In this document: positions 23,138 through 30,106 of the stretch, one piece after another | Position numbering within the stretch: position 1 is the first letter of the stretch | Layout: every line of letters begins with the position of its first letter | From: Deltaproteobacteria bacterium | Lineage (GTDB): Bacteria > Desulfobacterota > Syntrophia > Syntrophales > UBA2210 | Length of the DNA: 39,034 nt | Reading direction: 5' to 3' | Assembly: GCA_016933965.1 (NCBI GenBank) | Contig: JAFGTS010000027.1 | Coordinates: 1 to 39,034, forward strand | Made by a program: the position numbers and the translations under genes | Notes under the pieces: model-generated | The model's input: the letters and a program-made list of their open reading frames with translations, nothing else | What the model was told of the DNA's origin: nothing | Databases searched by the model: none

Positions 23138-24108
23138 AGGATTTCATTGGAAATGACCGCGGTATAGCGCTGGTCATCGTGATCCTTTTGGTCGCCGTCA
23201 TCGTCGCGGTGACGATACAGCTCAACCGTGCCACCAGGACGGAGGTGACGGACGCCGCGAACCTGCGGGACGGTGTTACTCTCCTGTACATCGCCAAATC
23301 AGGGTATAACGGGGGAACGGCCTTTCTGCGTCAGGACACGAACGAATATGATTCCCTTACCGAGGACTGGGCCAGGTCTTCCCTGCTCTCGGCGTCATCG
23401 AGCGTCCTTTTCGATGAGGGGTACTTTATTCTGCTCATTGAGGATGAATCGAGAAAGATACCGATCAACAGGCTGGTAAGCGCAAATGAGTATAATCCGC
23501 TCATTGAGGACCTGCTGATGCGGTTCCTGATGCTTCCCGAGTTCGAACTGACCCAGCAGGATGCCGGGGATATCATGGATGCCGTAAAGGACTGGATAGA
23601 CGACGATGACGAGGTGACGGGATTCGGGGCGGAGGACCTCTATTACCGGAGCCTTGATGACGCGTATACCTGCAAGAACGGACCCCTCGATTGTGTCGAT
23701 GAGCTTCTCATGGTAAAAGGCGTTTCGCCGGAACTGCTCTATGGAACGACGGAGAAACCCGGTATTGCTCCCTACCTGACCGTCCATGGCAACGGAAAGA
23801 TCAATATCAACACGGCGGAGCCGCGGGTGCTGCAGGTACTGTCGCCGGACATTACGGAAGAAATGGCGTCGGATATGGATGCGTACAGAAAAGATAAAGA
23901 GAATGCACTTTCCCAAACGACATGGTATAAGAACGTGACCGGTATGGACGCGATCGTTATTGAGGGGATGCTGATCTCGACGCAAAGCGATGTCTTCAGG
24001 ATCATATCAACGGGGTATCTGGGTGATATGAGAAAGACCGTAACTGGTGTCGTGGACAGGGACAGGGACAAGAAAACGGTGAAGCTCCTGTCCTGGGCGG
24101 TTGAATGA
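23134..24108 (+). CDS. gspK: Type II secretion minor pseudopilin GspK
   Basis: This 324-residue large pseudopilin has the leader MKDFIGNDRG before IALVIVILLV. As expected for GspK, it lacks Glu5. The body shows GspK motifs: ILLIEDESRKIPINRLV, DAVKDWIDDDDEVTGFGAED, LDCVDELLMVKG and INTAEPRVLQVL. GspK caps the pseudopilus tip. The start overlaps the gspJ stop by four bases. Repeat block 7 begins directly after its stop codon and ends this transcriptional segment. Confidence 0.93.
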   Translation: MKDFIGNDRGIALVIVILLVAVIVAVTIQLNRATRTEVTDAANLRDGVTLLYIAKSGYNGGTAFLRQDTNEYDSLTEDWARSSLLSASSSVLFDEGYFILLIEDESRKIPINRLVSANEYNPLIEDLLMRFLMLPEFELTQQDAGDIMDAVKDWIDDDDEVTGFGAEDLYYRSLDDAYTCKNGPLDCVDELLMVKGVSPELLYGTTEKPGIAPYLTVHGNGKININTAEPRVLQVLSPDITEEMASDMDAYRKDKENALSQTTWYKNVTGMDAIVIEGMLISTQSDVFRIISTGYLGDMRKTVTGVVDRDRDKKTVKLLSWAVE

Positions 24109-24364
24109 TCGGGATTCGGGAAACGAGAATCGGGGATTATTTGACAAGTGTGTTGTTTGGTCTATGTATGTAGTGTGCCGATTTATCGGCGTTTTTACGG
24201 ATTACGGATTATGGATCAGGTTTTTCACCTCCCTTTCGTAAAGGGAGGCCGGGAGGGATTTATGTATTTAAAATCCCCCTCGATCCCCCTTTGCCAAAGG
24301 GGGAGGCGGGCTTTGTCACGCATTCACGCATATACGCACTCAGGCACTTAGGTACTCAGGCACT
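24109..24364. repeat. Mosaic intergenic repeat block 7
   Basis: In order: TCGGGATTCGGGAAACGAG word (24109-24127), TTGTTTGGTCTATGTATG, the palindrome GCCGAT-TT-ATCGGC (24177-24190) with T-run, GATTACGG words (24197-24213), the CTCCCTTT..AAAGGGAGG dyad (24229-24248) within the unit 24216-24262, the C-box (24270-24306) and ACTCAGGCACT-type words (24317-24364). Its left part is closely similar to 3221-3302. It splits gspK from gspL. Confidence 0.75.
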
Positions 24365-24385
24365 TTTTATTAAGGAAAACTGACA

Positions 24386-25909
24386 ATGCCGGAAAAAATT
24401 CTGGGACTCGACATTGGAACGGAAACCATCAAGGCCGTTCAGGTCATGACGGGTTTGAAAGGGTACCGGGTAACCCGTTCCGCGTTGGTGGATATCGAAG
24501 AGGCCGGCGGTCCCGGCGGGGCGCTCAAGTCGCTTCTGCAGGGTGGCGAACTGGCGAGCGGCATCTATATCACGGCGATCCCGATGAGAGATGTTTCTTT
24601 CCGTTCCATAGGGTTTCCGTTCAAGGACAGGCGAAAGATACAACAGGCCCTTCAGTACGAGATGGAGCAACTTATTCCCCGTCCGGCTGACGAGCTTCTT
24701 TTTGATTTTATCGTCAGGGAACAGACCGACCGCACCGATATAATCGTTGCCGCTGCGCCGCGGCAACGGGTGGGGGAACTCGTTCATCTTCTGGCAGAGC
24801 AGGCGGCGGAGGCCGCCCTGATCGATATCGATGCCGTTCCCATAGCCGCGAAAGCAGCCGCCGGCGGCGGAACGTCCATTCTTCTCGATATCGGGTCCCT
24901 CCATACGACGGTGTTCTTTCTCGATAAAGGCGCCGTGCAGCAACTCCGGGTACTGTCCTTCGGCGGTCGGGTTGTAACGGAAACGATCGCGCATGCCCTG
25001 GGAATGGGATCCCGCGAGGCCGAGCAGGTGAAGCGGTCCGGTGACGTGAGCGCAGCCCGGGAAGAACTTGCCGTCCTGTACCGAAAGCTGGTGAGGGACG
25101 TTCAAAATACCCTGGAATATGTCCGTCTCCGAGGGGAATTCACGGGGATACCGTCCGGGATACTTCTCACCGGCGGTGGGGCACATTCTCCGGGCCTTCG
25201 GGAAGAGCTGGAAAAGGCTTTATCCCTGCCCGTTGAGGACGTGGATATAGCCGCTATCGAGAAGGTCGAATTTGACGAGCAGTTCGAGGGCCCCCGGGAC
25301 CCCGTGCTGATGAACCAGGCGCTTGCCCTCGCGACACGGGAATCCCGCAGAGGGGGAGGATTCAATTTCTGTGTCGGTGAATATACGCCGAAGAAGCGCT
25401 ACGAAGGCGCCAAACGGGATATCCGGTGGGTTGCCATCCTTGCCGGGATCGTGCTGGCCTTCTGGGGTGCCGATTATTATGTGGGATATCATACTGAAAA
25501 GGCGTACGTGGATAACCTGAAACGCACGGAGCAGATCATATTCAAGGAGACCTGCCCCGATGTGGCGAAGATCGTCGATCCGGTCCACCAGCTTCAGGTA
25601 AAGATAGATGAGATAAAAAAGGCCTCCGCGGCCGGGGGTGGTCCGGGCATGAAGGTTTCCGTTCTCGACGTGCTGGGAGACATCTCGAAAGCCGTTCCGC
25701 CGGAAGTGGATTTTCTCATTACCAGTTTCACCTATGACGGCAGTTCCATTGAAATAAAGGGAGAAACGGACAATTTCAACAGCGTCGATACGATAAAGAA
25801 CAGCCTCGGTGCCGCTGATTATATCACCGATGTTACGGTCAGCTCGGCGAAGCTCATAAAGAACGACAGCCGGGTCGGATTTGACCTGAAAATGGTCATG
25901 TCCGGCTGA
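24386..25909 (+). CDS. gspL: Type II secretion protein GspL, PilM-like
   Basis: This 507-residue protein has an N-terminal actin-like domain of the PilM/GspL type (ILGLDIGTETIKAVQV, FPFKDRRKIQQALQYEMEQLIP, SILLDIGSLHTTVFFL, GILLTGGGAHSPGLREEL). One membrane span follows at about 348-370 (WVAILAGIVLAFWGADYYVGY), then a periplasmic ferredoxin-like domain of PilN/GspL type. It links the cytoplasmic motor to the periplasmic GspM. A PilM-like GspL is usual for deltaproteobacterial systems. AAGGAAA precedes the ATG. It begins the gspL-M-N-C segment directly after repeat block 7; its promoter, if separate, is not evident. Confidence 0.9.
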   Translation: MPEKILGLDIGTETIKAVQVMTGLKGYRVTRSALVDIEEAGGPGGALKSLLQGGELASGIYITAIPMRDVSFRSIGFPFKDRRKIQQALQYEMEQLIPRPADELLFDFIVREQTDRTDIIVAAAPRQRVGELVHLLAEQAAEAALIDIDAVPIAAKAAAGGGTSILLDIGSLHTTVFFLDKGAVQQLRVLSFGGRVVTETIAHALGMGSREAEQVKRSGDVSAAREELAVLYRKLVRDVQNTLEYVRLRGEFTGIPSGILLTGGGAHSPGLREELEKALSLPVEDVDIAAIEKVEFDEQFEGPRDPVLMNQALALATRESRRGGGFNFCVGEYTPKKRYEGAKRDIRWVAILAGIVLAFWGADYYVGYHTEKAYVDNLKRTEQIIFKETCPDVAKIVDPVHQLQVKIDEIKKASAAGGGPGMKVSVLDVLGDISKAVPPEVDFLITSFTYDGSSIEIKGETDNFNSVDTIKNSLGAADYITDVTVSSAKLIKNDSRVGFDLKMVMSG

Positions 25910-25959
25910 ATGCCGGATGATTACCGTTGCCACGCCGCCGGAGGTATTGAAACAGGAAT

Positions 25960-26490
25960 ATGAATATCGGAAAATATACCTTGTCCAAACGTGAAAAGTT
26001 TTATCTCGCTGGAGGCATCGGATTCGTCGTCCTCTTTTTCGTCGTTCAGTTCGTGTTCTTTCCTCTGGTCGAGGCGCGGGAAAATCTTGCCCGGGCGACG
26101 CGGGTCCATGAAAAGGCCCTCGCGGATATCATGAAACTGAGCGCCGAATGCAAATCCCTTCAGACCGATACGGTGAGCATCGATCGGGCCATTGCCGCGC
26201 GACCGGCTGATTTTACGCTGTTCTCCTTTCTTGAAAGACAGGCCGGTGAGGCCGGGCTGAAGGGCAATATCAAATATATGAAACCCTCGCTCTCCGCTGA
26301 AGGGACACCGTACAAGGAATCTTCCGTGGAGATGCGGCTCGAGGACGTCACCCTTGAACAGCTTGTCGAATACCTCTATCTTGTGGAATCACCGGCCTTC
26401 CTGGTTCACGTCAAGCGTATTTCGATCAAGCAGGGTGTCGGCGGTTCTGAATACCTCACAGCCCTGATCCATCTGGTAACCTACCAATAG
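25960..26490 (+). CDS. gspM: Type II secretion protein GspM
   Basis: This 176-residue bitopic protein has a short cytoplasmic start, one membrane span (about 16-36, FYLAGGIGFVVLFFVVQFVFF), a coiled-coil-prone helix (38-75) and a small ferredoxin-like periplasmic domain. That domain ends in the region LEQLVEYLYLVESPAFLVHVKRISIK, typical of GspM/PilO-type proteins. It pairs with GspL in the assembly platform. Identification rests on topology, motif and gene order. gspN follows after eight bases. Confidence 0.88.
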   Translation: MNIGKYTLSKREKFYLAGGIGFVVLFFVVQFVFFPLVEARENLARATRVHEKALADIMKLSAECKSLQTDTVSIDRAIAARPADFTLFSFLERQAGEAGLKGNIKYMKPSLSAEGTPYKESSVEMRLEDVTLEQLVEYLYLVESPAFLVHVKRISIKQGVGGSEYLTALIHLVTYQ

Positions 26491-26498
26491 GCAATGAT

Positions 26499-27320
26499 AT
26501 GAAAAGAAAATTACTGGTGGGCTATATTGTGTACGGCGTTCTGGTGACGGGACTTTTTCTCTGGTGGCTGTTCCCCGCCGAGATACTCATTGATTCCTTA
26601 CGGTCGGCGGTTTCAGCGCGGGTCCCGGGGCTTGTGTTCAGCGTGGAAAAAGCGGGACTGAGCTTTCCTCCGGGAGTGAAATTACGGGACTGTACCTTCC
26701 AGTCGAAATCAAAACCCTCACTGTCGGTGATCCTTGACATGATAGAAGTGCGGCCGGCCCTGGGGAGCGTCATCTTCGGGGACAAGGCCATTCTGGTCCG
26801 GGCAAAGGCCTATGGCGGCACGATAAAGGCGAGGGTGACGGCCCCCGAGGGTGATGACGGGAATGGCACGGTCCGGGTTGATGCCGCGGCCGACGGCATA
26901 GAGGCGGGGAAATGTACCTGGATCGAAGTCCTGGCAGGACGGAAATTTCAGGGGTCGGTGACAGGGACCCTCGCATACGAGGGAACCGCGGCGAAACCGC
27001 TGGCAGGTTCGGGTGACCTTTCCCTTTCCATTAAGGACGGCGTGATCCCATTGGCGGGTGACCTGTTCGGATTCAGCGAGATACCCTTTGATACCCTGGA
27101 ATCAAAGGCGACCATGAAGAACCGGGTCGTCAAGATCGACACCCTGAACATCAGGGGGCCGGCCGTGGGTGGTGAGTTTAACGGAAGGGTGTCGCTGCGT
27201 GAGCCCCTTGATATGAGTACCATGGCTCTCCAGGGAGATGTGAACGTGCATGCCCTGAACAGAACGATGAAAATTTCACTGACGGGGACAGTAGCAAAAC
27301 CGATTCCAAGGGTGAGATGA
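26499..27320 (+). CDS. gspN: Type II secretion protein GspN
   Basis: This 273-residue protein has an N-terminal membrane anchor (GYIVYGVLVTGLFLWWLFPAEIL) and a beta-rich periplasmic part (DCTFQSKSKPSLSVILDMIEV, LAGSGDLSLSIKDGVIPL). This is the GspN type, with an AsmA-like repeating fold. GspN is an accessory T2SS protein of uncertain role that is common in deltaproteobacteria. It lies between gspM and gspC, and only four bases separate it from gspC. Confidence 0.88.
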   Translation: MKRKLLVGYIVYGVLVTGLFLWWLFPAEILIDSLRSAVSARVPGLVFSVEKAGLSFPPGVKLRDCTFQSKSKPSLSVILDMIEVRPALGSVIFGDKAILVRAKAYGGTIKARVTAPEGDDGNGTVRVDAAADGIEAGKCTWIEVLAGRKFQGSVTGTLAYEGTAAKPLAGSGDLSLSIKDGVIPLAGDLFGFSEIPFDTLESKATMKNRVVKIDTLNIRGPAVGGEFNGRVSLREPLDMSTMALQGDVNVHALNRTMKISLTGTVAKPIPRVR

Positions 27321-27324
27321 GATC

Positions 27325-28176
27325 ATGTTGACACGGTACCGCCCATTCGTCATTCTGCTGGCAATAACACTACTGTCCTACTTCTCCGTGGACATGTTCT
27401 ACAGGATTATCAAGGCCGGCATGGTACGGGCCCTGCCCGGTACAATTGTCACGGAGATAAAACCGGACCGCAAAACGCAACGGCGGCCGACCTTGGATTC
27501 TTACCTGGTTATTTCCGACAGAAACCTCTTCGGTTCCGCCCGGAAGGAAAAGTTCGCCGCCGCCGAGCAGATCAATGTGGAGGAACTGAAGGAAACGGCC
27601 CTGAACCTGGCTCTCCTCGGAACGGTGTACAGCGGTGACGAAGGGGGATTTGCCGTCATTGAGGAAGTGGACAAGAAAAAACAGGGGTTGTATCGGATCG
27701 GCGATACCGTGGGCGAGGCGACCATCAAGAAGATCATGCGGGGCGTTGTTGTTCTCAGGGTCAAGAACAACGACGAGGTCCTGATGATGGAGGAACGGAA
27801 AAAAACGGCCTCCATCGCCGGTGAGGTGCCGGAGCCGGCGGAAATGTCTTCACCGTCATCCGTCACCGTCAGCAAAGCGGAGATCGAGAACGCTTTTCAG
27901 GACATGAATGCCGTCATGACGCAGGTCCGCATCCGGCCTTTTTTTACGGACGGGAAGCCGGATGGTTTCATGATCAGCAGGATCCAGAAGGGAAGCATCT
28001 TTGACCGGATGGGAATACAGAACGGCGACGTCGTGCAGGGTGTCAACAGCCAGGCGCTCAGCAGCGCCGACGACCTGCTCACCCTTTACCAGGAATTGAA
28101 AAGCGGTTCCGAGGTCCTGCTCAACATAAAGAGACGGGGGCAGGAGGAAACGCTGAAGTATGTGTTTGAGGAGTGA
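27325..28176 (+). CDS. gspC: Type II secretion protein GspC with PDZ domain
   Basis: This 283-residue bitopic inner-membrane protein has a membrane span at about 8-25. The HR homology region (SDRNLFGSARK, then LALLGTVYSGDEGGFAVIEE and YRIGDTVGEATIKKIMRGVVVL) contacts the GspD N0 domain. A C-terminal PDZ domain (about 195-280: IRPFFTDGKPDGFMISRIQKGSIFDRMGIQNGDVVQGVN) is often involved in substrate choice. Normal length. It closes the gspLMNC segment and is followed by repeat block 8. Confidence 0.94.
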   Translation: MLTRYRPFVILLAITLLSYFSVDMFYRIIKAGMVRALPGTIVTEIKPDRKTQRRPTLDSYLVISDRNLFGSARKEKFAAAEQINVEELKETALNLALLGTVYSGDEGGFAVIEEVDKKKQGLYRIGDTVGEATIKKIMRGVVVLRVKNNDEVLMMEERKKTASIAGEVPEPAEMSSPSSVTVSKAEIENAFQDMNAVMTQVRIRPFFTDGKPDGFMISRIQKGSIFDRMGIQNGDVVQGVNSQALSSADDLLTLYQELKSGSEVLLNIKRRGQEETLKYVFEE

Positions 28177-28180
28177 GAGA

Positions 28181-28376
28181 CTAAGTGCCTGAGTTCCTGA
28201 GTACCAAAATGCGGGATTACGGATTATGGATTACGGAATAGGATTATGGATTAGGTTTTTCACCTCCCTTTCGTAAAGGGAGGCCGGGAGGGATTTATAT
28301 ACTTGAAAATCCCCCTCAATCCCCCTTTTGCAAAGGGGGACTTCCATAATACCAGGCACTCAGACACTCAGGCACT
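28181..28376. repeat. Mosaic intergenic repeat block 8
   Basis: In order: AGTGCCTGAGTTCCTGAGT words (28184-28202), GGATTACGGATTATGG words (28213-28255), the CTCCCTTT..AAAGGGAGG unit (28254-28300), the C-box (28304-28350) and CAGGCACTCAGACACT words (28354-28376). It lacks the GCCGAT palindrome. It ends 14 bases before the start codon of the ExeA-like gene. Confidence 0.75.
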
Positions 28377-28389
28377 GCATTTTAAACTT

Positions 28390-29322
28390 ATGTACAAATC
28401 ATTTTTCGGTTTATTGGAGAACCCCTTCAACCTGACACCTGATCCCCGGTACCTCTATCTGGCTCCGCAGCATCGGGACGCGCTTAACCACCTGCTCTTC
28501 GGTGTCCATGAAAAGAAGGGATTCATCGTTATCACCGGCGGTGTCGGGACGGGCAAGACGACACTGTGCAGGGCATTTCTCGCCGCCCTTGACGAGAGGG
28601 TGTCGAGCGCCCTTATTTTCAATTCGGCCATATCGGATGTTGAACTGCTGCGGACGATCATGCAGGAGTTCGAGATACGGACGGGGAGAGGGAGGATATC
28701 GAAAAAGCGGTATATCGATGCTCTCAATCAGTTCCTGTTGAAGGAATTTGCCGAGGGAAGGAACGCCGTTCTCCTCATTGACGAAGCCCAGAATCTCTCA
28801 CGAAATGTACTGGAACAGATACGGATGCTCTCGAACCTTGAAACGGACCGGGAAAAACTCCTGCAGATCGTATTGCTCGGCCAGCCCGAACTGGAAGATG
28901 TCCTGCGGTCTCCGTCCCTGCGCCAGCTCAATGAGCGGATCACGGTCCGCTATCACCTCGAGCCCCTGGACAGGCAACAGGTCGAGCAATATGTCGAACA
29001 CCGGCTGTCGGTGGCCGCCGGTGAGAACAGGAACCTGCGGTTCGAGCCGGGCGCGTTCCGGACGATCCACTCCAATTCCCGTGGTATTCCGAGAAGGATC
29101 AATGTCATATGCGACCGCGCGCTGCTCATAGCCTACACGAAGGATACGGCCATTGTGGACAGGGCGATCGTTGAAGAAGCCGTGGCGGACATCGGCGGCG
29201 GATACATGAAGATTCCCGGGTATGAAAAAGGTCCCGCCACGGATCGTGTTGTTTCCCTGCTCGTTCTGCTCGTTTTCGCCATCCTTCTGCTGATCGGTAC
29301 GATATACTCAGGCCTGCTCTGA
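28390..29322 (+). CDS. gspA: ExeA/GspA-like AAA ATPase
   Basis: This 310-residue ATPase of the ExeA type has MYKSFFGLLENPFNLTPDPRYLYL at the start, the hallmark of this group. Walker A is GGVGTGKT (50-57), Walker B is AVLLIDEAQ, and an ELEDVLRSPSLRQLNERI segment follows. A C-terminal membrane span lies at about 283-307. There is no peptidoglycan-binding extension, so the protein is shorter than Aeromonas ExeA. With a GspB-like partner, it would help place the secretin through the cell wall. No ribosome site is visible before the ATG, because repeat block 8 comes almost up to it. Confidence 0.88.
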   Translation: MYKSFFGLLENPFNLTPDPRYLYLAPQHRDALNHLLFGVHEKKGFIVITGGVGTGKTTLCRAFLAALDERVSSALIFNSAISDVELLRTIMQEFEIRTGRGRISKKRYIDALNQFLLKEFAEGRNAVLLIDEAQNLSRNVLEQIRMLSNLETDREKLLQIVLLGQPELEDVLRSPSLRQLNERITVRYHLEPLDRQQVEQYVEHRLSVAAGENRNLRFEPGAFRTIHSNSRGIPRRINVICDRALLIAYTKDTAIVDRAIVEEAVADIGGGYMKIPGYEKGPATDRVVSLLVLLVFAILLLIGTIYSGLL

Positions 29323-29362
29323 GAGCGGTGCCGCGAAACAATAAGGAAGATGACCGATTGAA

Positions 29363-30094
29363 ATGAGCTATATCCACGACGCGCTGAAAAAGGCACAGAA
29401 GGAGAAGGACAGCCTCTACCGGAATTATGCCGGCGTTATAACGGCGGCGGGATCGGAGAAAAAGCGCGGCGGGCCGCTGCGTATCTCAATCGCCGGGATC
29501 CTTTCAATAGTGCTTGCCTTGGCGGCCCTTTCACTGTTAGGATACAGCTTTTCTTTGAAAGGGGAGAAGGTGGCGACGGCCGGTGTAGAACAGAACACGG
29601 CCGTTTCCATGCCGGCCGCCGGAGAAGTGGAGAAGGTCGTTCCGGCGACCCCTGAGGGAGCGGAAGAGAACGCGGCCGGCACGGCAGCGATCGATGATGT
29701 TGTAATGCTTTACGAGGACGGCCTCGAATGGCAGCGCGCCGGTGATCTGCTGAAGGCGGAGGTGACGTACCGGAAAGTGCTGGAGATCGACCCGACCTTC
29801 TCCCGTGCCCTGAATAATCTCGGTGTCATCGCCATGGCCGGCAACCGGAACGCGGAAGCCCTGATGCTTTTTGAACGGGCCCGGGAGGCAGGGAAGGGCT
29901 ATGTCGACCCCGCATACAATATGGCCTGTCTGTATGCACGCATGGGAAGGGTCGGCGACGCCATGGAAAACCTGAAGGAAGCGGTTCGGCTTGACGAGTC
30001 GGTGCTGCAATGGGCACAGACCGATCCCGACCTGGCGAAGCTCCGGTCAACGGTCGATTATCGTGAATATTTTACTCAGAATCGGGGAGGGTAG
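29363..30094 (+). CDS. GspB-like membrane protein with TPR domain
   Basis: This 243-residue protein starts MSYIHDALKKAQKEKD, the short cytoplasmic motif shared with GspB/ExeB-type proteins. One membrane span (about 40-66) and an Ala/Glu-rich linker follow. Instead of the usual GspB C-terminal domain, it has TPR repeats (about 115-225: YEDGLEWQRAGDLLKAEVTYRKVLEIDP, ALNNLGVIAMAGNRNAEALMLFERA). It lies directly between the ExeA-like ATPase and the secretin gene, so it is likely the ATPase's partner in secretin insertion. AAGGAAGA lies 12 bases upstream of the ATG. Confidence 0.8.
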   Translation: MSYIHDALKKAQKEKDSLYRNYAGVITAAGSEKKRGGPLRISIAGILSIVLALAALSLLGYSFSLKGEKVATAGVEQNTAVSMPAAGEVEKVVPATPEGAEENAAGTAAIDDVVMLYEDGLEWQRAGDLLKAEVTYRKVLEIDPTFSRALNNLGVIAMAGNRNAEALMLFERAREAGKGYVDPAYNMACLYARMGRVGDAMENLKEAVRLDESVLQWAQTDPDLAKLRSTVDYREYFTQNRGG

Positions 30095-30106
30095 AACGGG
30101 ATAGAT

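Noticed and set aside
24317-24364. CRISPR-like periodic repeats (CAGGCACT-type and GCGACAAAG-type words).
   Set aside because: The units are only about 8-10 bases, degenerate and without unique spacers, and no cas genes are present. They are parts of the mosaic intergenic blocks.
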